A stretch of DNA of 64,000 bases from Methylomonas sp. (GCF_023228165.1 NZ_JALOBS010000018.1:47887-111886); one strand, 5' to 3'. Shown: positions 7,620 to 17,106, counted from the first letter of the stretch. Notes: a model not told the origin generated them from the sequence alone. Numbers and translations: made by a program.

Positions 7620-8603
7620 CTAGCTCTCGGCGTGTAGCCGTAGCGCGGATTTATCGATTATAGCCCCGAATGCCTGCAGTATCTGCTCCGCCAGACTTTG
7701 CTGATTCGCCCGGGTGATAAATATCAGCCGGCTTCTTAAATCGTCCGTGGCTCTACCGCTTAATGCTGCCGGCGGATACAGCCGCTGTCCGGCTGCTTGT
7801 ATCACCATGGGTTGAGGTTCGTTTAACAATAAAACCACGCCTTTTATTCGGACTAGATCCGCCGCCTGTTCGGATACCAGGTTTTGCAAAATGGTTTCCA
7901 GCTGTGGCCAACTGATGCGAGTTTGCAAATGTAAGGACAGGCTGGAAAAACCGTGAATTATGGGGGTAGCCTGATTGGGTAGGCGGCGCATGGCCGGAAC
8001 ATGGTCAGGTATTTGTGCCGCGCTAAGGCGCGCGGTAACGGTTTCAAATCGAGGTGTGGTAGGTGCCAATGCGGCTAACTGCGCTTCCAGTGCCGCTTTC
8101 TGGTCTTCATCGGCGAGATCCGCATGAGTCAGCAGCAGTGTATCCGCCCAAGCCACTTGGGCTTTGGCTTCGGCAAACCGGTTCAATTGCTCGATAGCCG
8201 AGGGTATGGCTAAAGTGGTAATCACCTGCAGCAAGTGATAGCGGCCGGACAGCCATTTGTCGCGCAGCAAGGTGTCCAAAATAGGTTCCGGACTGGCTAT
8301 GCCGCTGGTTTCAATGATCATACGCTGAAAAGGTTTTTGCGCGGCTTGCTCCCAGGCCATCCATAAGTTGCGTAAGGTAGGCGCCAAAGTGCCTTTGATT
8401 TGGCAGCACATGCAGCCGCCGGCCAGGGTGGTTAATGGCAGACCTTGTTGTTCGATTAAATCTTGATCGACCGGCGTGTTGCCGAATTCATTGATAATCA
8501 CGGCGGTGTTGGGATTATCGGCCAGTAAGCGATTCAACAGGGTGGTTTTGCCGCTACCGAGGAAACCGGTAATCACGATGACGGGGATTTTAGTGGCTTT
8601 CAT
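7620..8603 (-). CDS. CobW/COG0523 family GTPase (zinc-related metallochaperone)
   Basis: A 327-residue G3E GTPase. The P-loop GFLGSGKTTLLN is at about 13-24, the family metal-binding motif GGCMCC at about 63-68, and the Walker-B-type ETSGIASP near 98-105. The C-terminal CobW domain ends with a basic and histidine-containing segment. COG0523 proteins deliver or insert metals. Subfamilies adjacent to Zur boxes are implicated in zinc-starvation responses. Here the gene starts 15 bases after a ZnuD-like receptor gene and shares its Zur-controlled promoter, so a zinc role is likely, although cobalamin or nitrile hydratase-type chaperones belong to the same superfamily. Confidence 0.9.
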   Translation of the reverse strand: MKATKIPVIVITGFLGSGKTTLLNRLLADNPNTAVIINEFGNTPVDQDLIEQQGLPLTTLAGGCMCCQIKGTLAPTLRNLWMAWEQAAQKPFQRMIIETSGIASPEPILDTLLRDKWLSGRYHLLQVITTLAIPSAIEQLNRFAEAKAQVAWADTLLLTHADLADEDQKAALEAQLAALAPTTPRFETVTARLSAAQIPDHVPAMRRLPNQATPIIHGFSSLSLHLQTRISWPQLETILQNLVSEQAADLVRIKGVVLLLNEPQPMVIQAAGQRLYPPAALSGRATDDLRSRLIFITRANQQSLAEQILQAFGAIIDKSALRLHAES

Positions 8604-8618
8604 GGCTGTATCCGGCCT

Positions 8619-10655
8619 CTAGTAAGATACTCTAAAGCCAATCTCCGCACCTCGGCCGGCTTCCGGGGCAAAGTTGCGCAAATAGGAGGTGGCGTTACGG
8701 ATATTCTGATTCAACAAATTGTTACCCTTGGCAAACAGCATCAGGTTGGCACCCTGATAGGCTTCCAGTTGATAATTCATGCCCACATTCAACAGCAAAT
8801 AACCGGCGCTGCGGGTTTCGTGATCGCCCGGGTGGTCTTGGGATTCCGCCCGGGTAAAACGAAGATAGCCGGCAAGTTTGTTTTGATTGTAGTCCAATTG
8901 CAGGCCGTAACGTAACGGCGGCATGCGCGGAACGTCACCGCCGTTCACAAATTCGCCGCGGGTATAATCGCTGAACAGGCTTAAATCCAGCATGCCGAAA
9001 TGATTTTCCATCAGCGGAACAATCAGCTTGGCTTCATAGCCTTTGAAAATCGCATCGGCTTGGCCGGTGCCGAGTACCGGCACACAGTCAGTAATACAGG
9101 GGTTGCCGCCTTCATCGACAAATTCGCCGGTGCGCTGTTGGACGATATAGTCCGATGCCCAATTGTGAAAAACATCGATCTCGGCCCTAAAGGCATCGGA
9201 TTGGTAACGATAGCCCAAATCCAGGTTGTAACTGGTTTCTTTGCTTAACTGTAAATTGCCGCGTTCAAAGCTACGGGTCGCATCATGAAAGCCGTTTGAG
9301 AGTAATTCCTGCACTTGCGGTGCGCGCGACGAGCGGGTCACTCCCAGATTAACGCTATTGCTGTCATCGAGTTTCCAAATGGCGGCAGCGGAGGCACTGA
9401 CCGGGGTGTAATTCAAGTCCGCCATGTTTGTCGGGCTGATGGTGGTGGGTTCGACACGCGCGCCCAATTGGTAACTCAGCTTGCCGACTTCGAAGGATTC
9501 TACCGCAAACACACCATAACTATTGATCAGGGAGCGGGGTACAATGCTTTCGCCGCTGAGTTTTTCGATGGCATTGAAATCGCTTGCTTGCGCCTGGAAA
9601 CCAACACTGCCATGCAGAGGGCCCAAATCTTGATGGGTCAGTTCAATGCGGCCTTCATAAGACTGATTGGTAAAAAATGCGCCGGGCTGGCCATTAGTGA
9701 TTTCAGTATGTTGATAATCGGTGTAACCGAGACGGGTGCGTATGTTTTTGGCGAAACCGAAGGGGTTTTCCAACTCGCTTTTAAAGTCGTATTTTTTTTG
9801 CCGTAGTGCTATGCGGGTGGTTTCCTGGCCCGTACCATTCGGGGCGATACCGTAGTTGTTTTCTAGATGGTTAACCGCTGCACCGGCGAAACCGGGCGCA
9901 CCCACCCAGGACATACCGGCGGAACCACTGATTGCTTCGGCACCGGTATTGTTTAAATACCCGCTTGGATTATCCACCACAGTCAGTGAAGGATCGGTGA
10001 CGGAGACGGCGGCGCTGTCAATACCGGTGCCGCCTATGCTCAAGTTGTTGCGGTGTCGATAAAAGCCGTCCAGATGAAAGGCAACTTGTTTGGCGCCGCC
10101 ATCCAGCTTCATGGCGGTGCTGGTTTCCTCCGAGGTGGAATCGAAGCGCTGTTCCAGAGCGCCTTCCAAGGCTTTGTCCGGCAAATGTCCGGGGACGCGA
10201 TTGTCGATCACGTTGATTACGCCGCCGATAGCGCCGCCGCCATATAGCAAGGTGGCGGGGCCGCGCAAAACTTCTATACGCTCTGCCAGCAGCGCTTCGG
10301 TACTGCTGGCATGATCCGGGCTCATGGCGGATACATCGTTGCTGCCGATGCCGTTGGATAAGACTCTTACCCGAGGTCCGGCCTGACCTCGTATCACAGG
10401 AGTACCGACACCGGGGCCGAAAGATTGAGAGTTGATGCCCAACTCATCTTTTAAGGTTTCGCCGATACTGTGGCCGGCTTTCATACGTAATTCGTCTTCG
10501 CTCAATATCGTTACGGGGGATGCACTTCCTGAAGGCTTGCTGAGTGTTGACGCGGTGACCGTTACCGCTTCCAATTCGGCGTCCGCCAGCATCGAAGGCG
10601 CTGTAAGCCCAGTCATGGGGGGCAGTGATAACGTAATAGCTAAGAGTTTTTTCAT
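8619..10655 (-). CDS. znuD: TonB-dependent outer membrane receptor, ZnuD-like
   Basis: A 678-residue receptor with an N-terminal signal peptide (about 1-24). A plug domain follows (VTILSEDELRMKAGHSIGETLKDELG..., about 47-150) with IEVLRGPATLLYGGGAIGGVINVIDNRVP-type plug consensus, then a long beta-barrel ending in a terminal aromatic (FRVSY). The plug region with DHASSTEALLAERIEVLRG closely resembles ZnuD zinc receptors of Neisseria and Acinetobacter. A textbook Zur operator just upstream supports zinc as the substrate. It is the first gene of a two-gene unit with the COG0523 GTPase. Energy would come from a TonB-ExbB-ExbD complex such as the one encoded at the right edge of the window. Confidence 0.9.
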   Translation of the reverse strand: MKKLLAITLSLPPMTGLTAPSMLADAELEAVTVTASTLSKPSGSASPVTILSEDELRMKAGHSIGETLKDELGINSQSFGPGVGTPVIRGQAGPRVRVLSNGIGSNDVSAMSPDHASSTEALLAERIEVLRGPATLLYGGGAIGGVINVIDNRVPGHLPDKALEGALEQRFDSTSEETSTAMKLDGGAKQVAFHLDGFYRHRNNLSIGGTGIDSAAVSVTDPSLTVVDNPSGYLNNTGAEAISGSAGMSWVGAPGFAGAAVNHLENNYGIAPNGTGQETTRIALRQKKYDFKSELENPFGFAKNIRTRLGYTDYQHTEITNGQPGAFFTNQSYEGRIELTHQDLGPLHGSVGFQAQASDFNAIEKLSGESIVPRSLINSYGVFAVESFEVGKLSYQLGARVEPTTISPTNMADLNYTPVSASAAAIWKLDDSNSVNLGVTRSSRAPQVQELLSNGFHDATRSFERGNLQLSKETSYNLDLGYRYQSDAFRAEIDVFHNWASDYIVQQRTGEFVDEGGNPCITDCVPVLGTGQADAIFKGYEAKLIVPLMENHFGMLDLSLFSDYTRGEFVNGGDVPRMPPLRYGLQLDYNQNKLAGYLRFTRAESQDHPGDHETRSAGYLLLNVGMNYQLEAYQGANLMLFAKGNNLLNQNIRNATSYLRNFAPEAGRGAEIGFRVSY

Positions 10656-10684
10656 TGCGGGGCAGCGGGCGTGTTGAATTAGTG

Positions 10685-10701
10685 ATGTTATATTATAACA
10701 T
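10685..10701. promoter_or_regulatory. Zur operator (zinc uptake regulator box)
   Basis: A perfect 17-base palindrome, ATGTTATA-T-TATAACAT, lies 30 bases upstream of the receptor start. It matches the proteobacterial Zur consensus GTTATANTATAAC at every position, with extended symmetric flanks. Zur bound to zinc would repress the receptor and GTPase genes when zinc is plentiful. Confidence 0.85.
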
Positions 10702-10703
10702 TC

Positions 10704-11046
10704 CTGGCGGGTACGCTAGCCAAGATAGGTGTTGGGATAAAAATTAGCCAACCGGCATTTAGGGCAAACAAAAATTACCCGGCGTTCATGCCAAATTGTA
10801 GCCAAGAAATAACCGCGAGTGGTTTAGGCAAGCGCCGGTTTAGCTCAGCAAATAAATGATCGGCCGGGCGGTTTTAAGCAAGCGCCCGGCTATTCCATGA
10901 ATCGCAATGATGTAGCCTTATTTTCATTGCTTTCGCCTGCAAAGCTGCAAAGTCGGATTTGCGTCCATGCAGCAATAACGGTCTGTCGATATTGGCAAAT
11001 CAATCTACGCTGAATGCGTCGTCCAGTGAATTCCCTCGGGTCAACT
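10704..11046. other. Intergenic region without a supported gene
   Basis: I find no gene in these 343 bases. A GC-rich inverted repeat, GCCGGGCG with CGCCCGGC around a loop rich in T, A and G, lies near 10863-10889. It is not followed by a T-run on either strand. It could be a REP-like element or a weak 3' end for the ackA transcript. Confidence 0.4.
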
Positions 11047-12240
11047 TTACCGCGTTGCGTTTAGACAGGCCTCGGCCTGAATGGCAATTTCAAGTTCTTC
11101 CTGCGTGTTAATCACTAATATTTTCACTGTAGAGGTGTGGGTGTGGATAGCCGCGCAAGGGTGGGCGGGAGCCTGATTTTGCGTGGGGTCGATAATGATA
11201 CCCAAGCCGGAAAGCCCTTCGCAGCATTGTCGCCTTAGCCAGCTATCGTTTTCGCCAATGCCGCCGGTAAACACTAATGCATCGACTCTGCCCAGCACAG
11301 CAAAGTAAGCGCCGATATATTTTTTCAGGCGATAGGCATACATCAACAGGGCCAGTTTGGCGGTTTGGTCGCCCGCATCAGCCATCTCATGAATGGTACG
11401 CATATCATTTTCCCCACAAACGCCTTTACAGCCGCTGTCTTTATTCAGCAAGGTTTCGATAGTCTCTAAAGACAGGCCGAGACTGCGGCTTAGATAAAAA
11501 TGCAGGGCCGGGTCGATATCGCCGCAACGGGTGCCCATCATCAAACCCTCAAGCGGCGTCATGCCCATCGAAGTATCGACGCTGCGACCCGCCTCAATGG
11601 CGGTAGCGCTGGCGCCGTTGCCCAAATGCAAGGTAATCAGATTCAATTCCGGCAAGGGTTTGCCCAGAAATTCAGCGGCCCGTTTGGCCACATAGCCATG
11701 CGAGGTACCGTGAAAGCCATAGCGGCGTACGCCGTGATCGGTATAGAGATCGGCGGGTAAAGGGTAACGGTAAGCGTAATCAGGCAAGCTTTGATGGAAT
11801 GCGGTATCGAAGACGGCCACTTGTGGCACGTTGCCCATCAGTCTCATGGATTCTTTCATGCCCTGCAGGTTGGCCGGGTTATGCAGTGGGGCTAATGGGA
11901 TCACGCCGGCGATTTGCGTTATCACTTCGGCTGTAATTAAGGCCGGTTGCTTAAACAGTTCGCCGCCATGGACCACGCGGTGACCTATACAGGCCAATTC
12001 GCCGTTGCGGACCGCGCCGCTATTGGCCAGGGTGGAAAACAGCGTTTGTAATGCCTGCTGGTGATTGGTTAATGGCATTTCGGCAGTGACCGGCTCTGCA
12101 TCCAGCAGGCGGTAACGGTGCAGGGCCATAGTTTCGCCAATACGCTCCAAGATGCCGTTTAGCAAGACACGGTGGTCGTTCATGGCAAATAAGCTGTATT
12201 TGATCGATGAACTGCCGGCGTTAAGAACAAGGATTTTCAT
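11047..12240 (-). CDS. ackA: Acetate kinase
   Basis: A 397-residue enzyme that interconverts acetyl phosphate and ADP with acetate and ATP. Family motifs are clear: LNAGSSSIKYSLF at the N-terminus (about 5-17), GHRVVHGGE (about 85-93), FDTAFHQ (about 142-148), GFHGTSHGYV (about 174-183), NLITLHLGNGAS (about 200-211) and FTGGIGEN (about 323-330). Length is normal for the family. It is the last gene of a unit with pta and a small exported-protein gene, so the operon would run the Pta-AckA pathway between acetyl-CoA and acetate. Confidence 0.96.
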   Translation of the reverse strand: MKILVLNAGSSSIKYSLFAMNDHRVLLNGILERIGETMALHRYRLLDAEPVTAEMPLTNHQQALQTLFSTLANSGAVRNGELACIGHRVVHGGELFKQPALITAEVITQIAGVIPLAPLHNPANLQGMKESMRLMGNVPQVAVFDTAFHQSLPDYAYRYPLPADLYTDHGVRRYGFHGTSHGYVAKRAAEFLGKPLPELNLITLHLGNGASATAIEAGRSVDTSMGMTPLEGLMMGTRCGDIDPALHFYLSRSLGLSLETIETLLNKDSGCKGVCGENDMRTIHEMADAGDQTAKLALLMYAYRLKKYIGAYFAVLGRVDALVFTGGIGENDSWLRRQCCEGLSGLGIIIDPTQNQAPAHPCAAIHTHTSTVKILVINTQEELEIAIQAEACLNATR

Positions 12241-12268
12241 GCGCTTCCGATGTGGCTATTGAATGAGT

Positions 12269-12817
12269 TTAATTGAGTACCGCCGGGTGTTGATGGGTTT
12301 TTAATTTGCTGGGCGGTGGCGGGTCGTAGCGGTTGTCCAGCAAGGCGTCGATTTTATCGGCCAGACTTTCCACGGCCTTGCGCACTAGTTGTGCATTCGG
12401 GCCCTTGGATTCAATAATTAAGTTTCCGATTAAAGTCCGATTTTCAACCCGAACTAAATGTCCCATCAAGTAAGCAAACAAGAAGCTGGGTTTGTGCAGG
12501 CGTCCCACCAATACGTAATCCGCACCGAATTGCTTGCCCAGCTCGGCTGCCGCATCGGCATGATCGAACAAGTCCCCCACGCCGCCAGCGGCGGATTGTT
12601 GCGCGGCTAGCGGGATGTCGACGATAGTATAGCCGGCTGATGCAAGTTCGCCAGCCAATAAGGGCCGAATCGCGCCGGTACGTTTGATTTCAGCAGGTAT
12701 GCCTGGAGCCAGAGTCAGATCCTTGAGTTCAAACGCCAGAATGGCGATGCGGGTGGCGGCCGGCGAGTCTAAGCTCGCCAGTGCGAAAAGCAAGCCCATT
12801 ATTAAGCGTACCCGCAT
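12269..12817 (-). CDS. Exported DUF2380/DUF3280-like protein
   Basis: A 182-residue protein with a signal peptide (MRVRLIMGLLFALASLDSPA, about 1-20). A domain reading RIAILAFELKDLTL... and FGADYVLVGRLHKPSFLFAYLMGHL (about 98-122) follows, resembling the DUF2380/DUF3280 group of small periplasmic proteins. Function is unknown. The tail is proline-rich (DPPPPSK). The gene sits between pta and ackA with only 2 bases to the pta stop, so it is very likely translated from the same transcript. That suggests a link to acetate or C1 metabolism, but no mechanism can be inferred. Confidence 0.72.
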   Translation of the reverse strand: MRVRLIMGLLFALASLDSPAATRIAILAFELKDLTLAPGIPAEIKRTGAIRPLLAGELASAGYTIVDIPLAAQQSAAGGVGDLFDHADAAAELGKQFGADYVLVGRLHKPSFLFAYLMGHLVRVENRTLIGNLIIESKGPNAQLVRKAVESLADKIDALLDNRYDPPPPSKLKTHQHPAVLN

Positions 12818-12819
12818 GG

Positions 12820-14946
12820 TTAGTCGTTTTCCTGGGCCTGAATGGCGGTAATAATCACGGTATTGACGATGTCGGCTACCGTGCAGCCGCGGCTCAAGTC
12901 ATTAACGGGCTTGTTAAGGCCCTGCAGAACCGGGCCCACCGCTATGGCACCCGACGAGCGCTGCACGGCTTTGTAAGTGTTATTGCCGGTGTTGAGATCC
13001 GGGAAGATAAAAACCGTGGCTTGACCTGCAACTTGGCTACCGGGTAGCTTAGTCCTGGCAACGCCAAAGTCGACAGCGGCATCGTATTGCATGGGGCCTT
13101 CCAGTTTTAGATCCGGACGCAGGGTGCGCGCGATTTTGACTGCTTCACGCACCTTGTCGACTGCTTCGCCCTTGCCGGAATCGCCGGTCGAATAAGACAG
13201 CATGGCGACGTAGGGTTCTATGTTGAACATTTTGGCGGTATCGGCGGCGCTGATGGCAATGGCGGCCAATTCTTCCGCGTTGGGGTTGGGGTTGACGGCG
13301 CAATCGCCATACACCAAAACCCGGTCTTCAAGACACATGAAAAATACGCTGGAGACGATAGAGGCGCCGGGTTTGGTTTTGATGATCTCAAACGCCGGCC
13401 GAATGGTATGCTGGGTCGAATGCACGGCACCCGACACCATGCCGTTGGCGAAGCCCAAATGTATCATTAAGGTACCGAAATAACTGACATCGCCCATCAG
13501 ATCGAAGGCGGTGGCGTAGATGATATTTTTATGTTTGCGAGCTTCGAAATAGGCTTGCGCAAACAGTGGCCGCAATTCCGAAGTCATGGGGTCGATAATA
13601 TCGACATCCGCCAGTTTCAAAGCCAGGGCCTGAATTTTTTGGCGTATTTCGGCTTCGTTGCCCAGCAAGGTGATTTTGACCACATCGCGCAGCAACAAAA
13701 TTTCCGCCGCCCTTAAAATACGTTCCTCGGTGCCTTCGGGTAACACGATGTGTTGTTTTTTGGCCTTGGCCCGCTGCAGTAAATCGTATTCGAACATCAG
13801 CGGCGTCATTTTATGTGGAACCTTGCTCATCAGACGTTGGCGCAGTTCGCCCATGTCTACGTTGTTTTCCACTAAACCCAGGGCTTTGGCAATTTTTCTG
13901 TCGTCTTGAGAATGTAGGCGGGCCGGGACTTGGCTGACCTGCATGGCTGTGGTGAAGGTATCCGTATCCACGCCCAACACCGCAAAAGGCAGATCTCCCA
14001 GGCCGTCGATTAAGGCCTGCACCTGGGGGCCGGGCTCTTGATGGCCGGTCAGTAATAATCCGGAAATTTGCGGATAATTGGTCGATTGATAGGTCAGCAG
14101 GCTGGCCAGAATGATGTCGGCGCGATCGCCGGGGGTGATAATCAAATCGCCCGCCTGAACATAATCCAGAAAGTCCGGTACCAACATGGCGGCGACTTTA
14201 TACTGGTAAACCTCGCGACTCAGGGCATTATTGTCGGACGTAAACATTTTAGTATTTAAAGCATGGGCAATGTTACCCATGGTGGGCTTATTCAGGGAGC
14301 TTTCGGCCGGAACTACGTAAATCGGGAAACGGCTGGAGTGGTTCAATGTAGCGCGCAGGGTTTCGATCTGCTTGATCGAAACGCCGTTAATGACCACCGC
14401 CAGTATAGTATTATCGTGTTCGTGTAATTCATGTTTCAGGCTGGACAGGTTGTTTAAAATTTGCAGATGGTCCAGTTCACTGCCCGGCATGACCGGTAAC
14501 ATCAGACAATCCAGATTATTGGCGACCTGAGCATTAAAATCGAATTCGAACATCGAGTCTCCGTGCCGGTAATCGGAGCCGATGCACAGCACATGTTCAC
14601 ATTGGGCTTTTAAGGTGCGGTACTTAGCCAGGATAATTTTGTGCAATTCATCATATTGCTCATTGGCCAATAGTTCTCGAGCTTCATGGCTTTTACAGCC
14701 ATACATGGCTTCGTAAGGTAAATCCAATTGATAGCGGTACAGAATAAATTGAATCAATTCATCTTTTTTGCCGCCGGATTGAATGATGGGGCGAAAAAAG
14801 CCTACTTTACCCACATGGCCGGTCAGCATTTCCATGACGGCCAGCATGATGATGGATTTGCCACTATTTCTATCGGTACCGGTAATGTAGATATTTTGCG
14901 ATATTAACGATTGCGATTCAATCGTGGCGGCGGAAGTGTTCATCAT
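12820..14946 (-). CDS. pta: Phosphate acetyltransferase, long form with DRTGG domain
   Basis: A 708-residue enzyme that converts acetyl-CoA and phosphate to acetyl phosphate and CoA. The N-terminal part is a P-loop-like AAA domain (ITGTDRNSGKS, about 21-31). A DRTGG regulatory domain follows in the middle (about 220-340), and the C-terminal 330 residues are the PTA_PTB catalytic domain with VLPEGTEERILRAA and SYSTGDSGKG motifs. The three-part layout matches the long enterobacterial-type Pta. It is the first gene of the pta-DUF-ackA unit. The divergent FHA gene starts about 195 bases upstream, leaving room for promoters in both directions. Confidence 0.95.
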   Translation of the reverse strand: MMNTSAATIESQSLISQNIYITGTDRNSGKSIIMLAVMEMLTGHVGKVGFFRPIIQSGGKKDELIQFILYRYQLDLPYEAMYGCKSHEARELLANEQYDELHKIILAKYRTLKAQCEHVLCIGSDYRHGDSMFEFDFNAQVANNLDCLMLPVMPGSELDHLQILNNLSSLKHELHEHDNTILAVVINGVSIKQIETLRATLNHSSRFPIYVVPAESSLNKPTMGNIAHALNTKMFTSDNNALSREVYQYKVAAMLVPDFLDYVQAGDLIITPGDRADIILASLLTYQSTNYPQISGLLLTGHQEPGPQVQALIDGLGDLPFAVLGVDTDTFTTAMQVSQVPARLHSQDDRKIAKALGLVENNVDMGELRQRLMSKVPHKMTPLMFEYDLLQRAKAKKQHIVLPEGTEERILRAAEILLLRDVVKITLLGNEAEIRQKIQALALKLADVDIIDPMTSELRPLFAQAYFEARKHKNIIYATAFDLMGDVSYFGTLMIHLGFANGMVSGAVHSTQHTIRPAFEIIKTKPGASIVSSVFFMCLEDRVLVYGDCAVNPNPNAEELAAIAISAADTAKMFNIEPYVAMLSYSTGDSGKGEAVDKVREAVKIARTLRPDLKLEGPMQYDAAVDFGVARTKLPGSQVAGQATVFIFPDLNTGNNTYKAVQRSSGAIAVGPVLQGLNKPVNDLSRGCTVADIVNTVIITAIQAQEND

Positions 14947-15141
14947 CGTTGCTTGGCTATGTTGGTGGCTACGATTTTACTGTAATTTTGTTGCACTGAT
15001 GCGTTTATGGTCCGGAACTGCGCTTTAAAACCGGAATTGGCGCTAAATTTGTGATGTCGAAAATATATTCCGAGAAATCGGCAAGTGTTGCCGCAACGTC
15101 TATACTACAATCCGGTCGTAGGGATTTTTTAGAAAACAGTA

Positions 15142-15789
15142 ATGGCAAAATTCACTCTTTATTTTAAAGATAAACCCATATATTCAGGTATTTATGATGC
15201 CGGCGTGATTCATATCGGTCGCGATGAAACTAACGAGCTGGTAGTTGATAGCTTGGCCGTCGCACCCGCCCATGCAGTGGTTGTCATTAAAGATGGGGGC
15301 AGTGTCATCAAGCAACTGAATGAAAAATTCCCGTTATTGATCAACAATCAAGTCACCAAGGAATGGAATCTACGAAACAATGACGTGATCAATGTTGGTA
15401 AACACTACATTATTTATTCATTGACAGAGTCGTTTTTAGATACCGAGCCATTCACGGCTCCGGCCATTTTTTCGCATGATGCCGATGTGCTTGCGCTTAA
15501 CCAAAAGCTGGAGCATGGCAACAAACAACAGGAAGCCAATTTGCAAATTATGGATGGTCCGCATATCGGCCGAATTTTACCCCTCAGGAAAGCCATGACG
15601 CGCTTGGGGCATGAAGGCGCCGGCGTGGTGGTGATTGCTCGCCGAAAGGACGGATATTACGTTTCGGCCCTGCAAGGTCACAGCGGTTTAGCTGTTAACA
15701 AGCAACCATTGGGCGAAAACACTATTTTGTTGCAGCATAATGATGTGATTGAAGTTGATAAAACCCCAATGCAGTTTTTTTTGGAGTAA
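15142..15789 (+). CDS. FHA domain protein
   Basis: A 215-residue protein with an N-terminal forkhead-associated domain: HIGRDETNELVVDS (about 25-38) provides the G-R and S-type phosphothreonine contacts, and VINVGKHYIIY closes the domain (about 82-92). A second half (about 125-215) repeats the pattern weakly, MDGPHIGRILPLRKAMTRLG and VNKQPLGENTILLQHNDVIEVD, so it may be a tandem FHA. Such proteins bind phosphothreonine partners. The neighbour 7 bases downstream is a PilZ protein, which hints at shared signalling, but no partner kinase is visible nearby. Confidence 0.88.
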   Translation: MAKFTLYFKDKPIYSGIYDAGVIHIGRDETNELVVDSLAVAPAHAVVVIKDGGSVIKQLNEKFPLLINNQVTKEWNLRNNDVINVGKHYIIYSLTESFLDTEPFTAPAIFSHDADVLALNQKLEHGNKQQEANLQIMDGPHIGRILPLRKAMTRLGHEGAGVVVIARRKDGYYVSALQGHSGLAVNKQPLGENTILLQHNDVIEVDKTPMQFFLE

Positions 15790-15795
15790 TGGTCG

Positions 15796-16173
15796 ATGGC
15801 GGAAAGCGACCAGGAAAAAAGACATTACCAACGTATTTTATACAACGCCGAGGCAATATTAGCCGATGGCGATATCAAAATGGCCTGCAGAGTAATCGAT
15901 ATCTCCTTAAAAGGCTGCTTACTTGATTTCGAAAAAACCTGGCCGGGTAACCATATCAACGCGTACACCCTGAAATTGAGTTTATCCGATGAGATGGCAA
16001 TAACCATGACATTAAAATTTAGCCATGGTTTTGGCAGTCAAATCGGCTTTAAATGCGAATATATCGATATTGATAGTATTACCAACCTGCGGCGTCTGGT
16101 CGAGCTTAATTTAGGAAATAGCGCAATGCTTAGCCGTGAATTGGATGCCTTATACAGGGTATCGTTAAAGTAA
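15796..16173 (+). CDS. PilZ domain protein (c-di-GMP binding)
   Basis: A 125-residue single-domain protein. The c-di-GMP binding motifs are present: the RxxxR segment as RHYQR (about 9-13) and the [D/N]xSxxG segment as DISLKG (about 36-41). It would act as a c-di-GMP receptor on an unidentified target. It starts 6 bases after the FHA gene, so the two form an operon. Confidence 0.9.
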   Translation: MAESDQEKRHYQRILYNAEAILADGDIKMACRVIDISLKGCLLDFEKTWPGNHINAYTLKLSLSDEMAITMTLKFSHGFGSQIGFKCEYIDIDSITNLRRLVELNLGNSAMLSRELDALYRVSLK

Positions 16174-16206
16174 GTTTGTTTTAAATAGATTTAGTCTGGT
16201 ATTGAA

Positions 16207-16500
16207 TTATTCGATGCTATTTTTTTCGGTATTCGTCGCTAAATTCCAGCCGCGATTTTTATCTACCCATTTCATACTCAGCCAATACCAAACTGTCATT
16301 GGCACCATCATCGCAAACCATTCCCAATCATCGATTAAAAATAATCTGGTTAGCCATGGGTTTTCATAAAGAATAGCCCAAGGTATGCAATAAATAGTAA
16401 ATAAGAAACTGCTCCAAATTAATATCATCGCACCGCGCCGAGTCTCAATACTCGAAAAGGCCAAAAAAACCCAAAGTGGCATGTCGGAATCTTTTTGCAT
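16207..16500 (-). CDS. Small membrane protein of unknown function
   Basis: A 97-residue protein with two or three tryptophan-rich hydrophobic segments (about 24-44 and 60-76). It ends in a polar tail. I recognise no domain. An AAGGAAAA ribosome site lies just before the ATG, which supports it as a real gene. It converges with the PilZ gene. Confidence 0.65.
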   Translation of the reverse strand: MQKDSDMPLWVFLAFSSIETRRGAMILIWSSFLFTIYCIPWAILYENPWLTRLFLIDDWEWFAMMVPMTVWYWLSMKWVDKNRGWNLATNTEKNSIE

Positions 16501-16750
16501 GTGTTTTCCTTAAATTATTGGCGTAAATATTATTGGACTTGCCCCCACATGCTGGTTGGCCGTGGATTGAAAACCGGCTTTTGAGAAGGTGGTCCTGGTG
16601 AATAGGCTGAAATTATACCTTAAAAACCAAGAAAGTAGACTGGTTCGGTTTGTTGAAATAAACCAAATAGGCAACATAAAAAGGAAGGTTCAAGGAAACG
16701 CTCAAGTTGAAGTTGCTAAGGAGTAAAGGGGGATGACATGCTTTTAATAT

Positions 16751-16772
16751 GTTAAATAACATAGATTAATTA
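16751..16772. promoter_or_regulatory. Conserved 22-base upstream element, copy 1
   Basis: This AT-rich sequence (GTTAAATAACATAG plus ATTAATTA) occurs identically at 18143-18164, upstream of the second paralogous exported-protein gene. It lies about 335-356 bases before the start codon here and about 356-377 before it in the second copy. Its inner GTTAAATAAC is nearly palindromic, suggesting a protein-binding or promoter element shared by the pair. Confidence 0.5.
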
Positions 16773-16937
16773 ATGTGTGCGAATATGTTGTCCTGTATTA
16801 ATGTTTAATTAATTGAATTTAAATGTTTAAGAAGTATTGGTGTAAATATTGATTGTAATTACAGTTGAATTATTTTGTTATTGCTGGAATCGGAATGAGT
16901 TATTGTTATTTTGGTTTATATCAACCTAATTCTGTTT

Positions 16938-17012
16938 TTGTTACTCTCGTCGTGAGTAGGGTTCAAAGCGTCACGAGTTCTTGCCAAGCATGGGATGCGG
17001 CGCCTGTCTTTC
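16938..17012 (+). ncRNA. Degenerate c-di-GMP-I riboswitch-like leader
   Basis: This stretch aligns with the better-preserved leader at 18331-18412: ACTCTCGTCGTGAG, then GGGTTCAAAGC and the ACGAGTTCTTG block. The first hairpin is weaker than in the second copy and the GCCGGGTTGCC-type 3' half is not well matched. It may be a diverged or non-functional GEMM-I aptamer. It lies about 95 bases upstream of the exported protein gene. The region 16501-16937 around it holds no gene that I can support. Confidence 0.35.
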
Positions 17013-17106
17013 ATGGTCATGAGGGTATGATGATTTGCTCCGGTGTGAGAAACACTGTGAGTATTGAATTAAATTAATATTTTTAACAGTATAAAGAGGA
17101 TTTTCA

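Noticed and set aside
16865..17077. A 70-codon frame upstream of the first exported protein
   Set aside because: It overlaps the riboswitch-like leader and reads as a string of unrelated residues.
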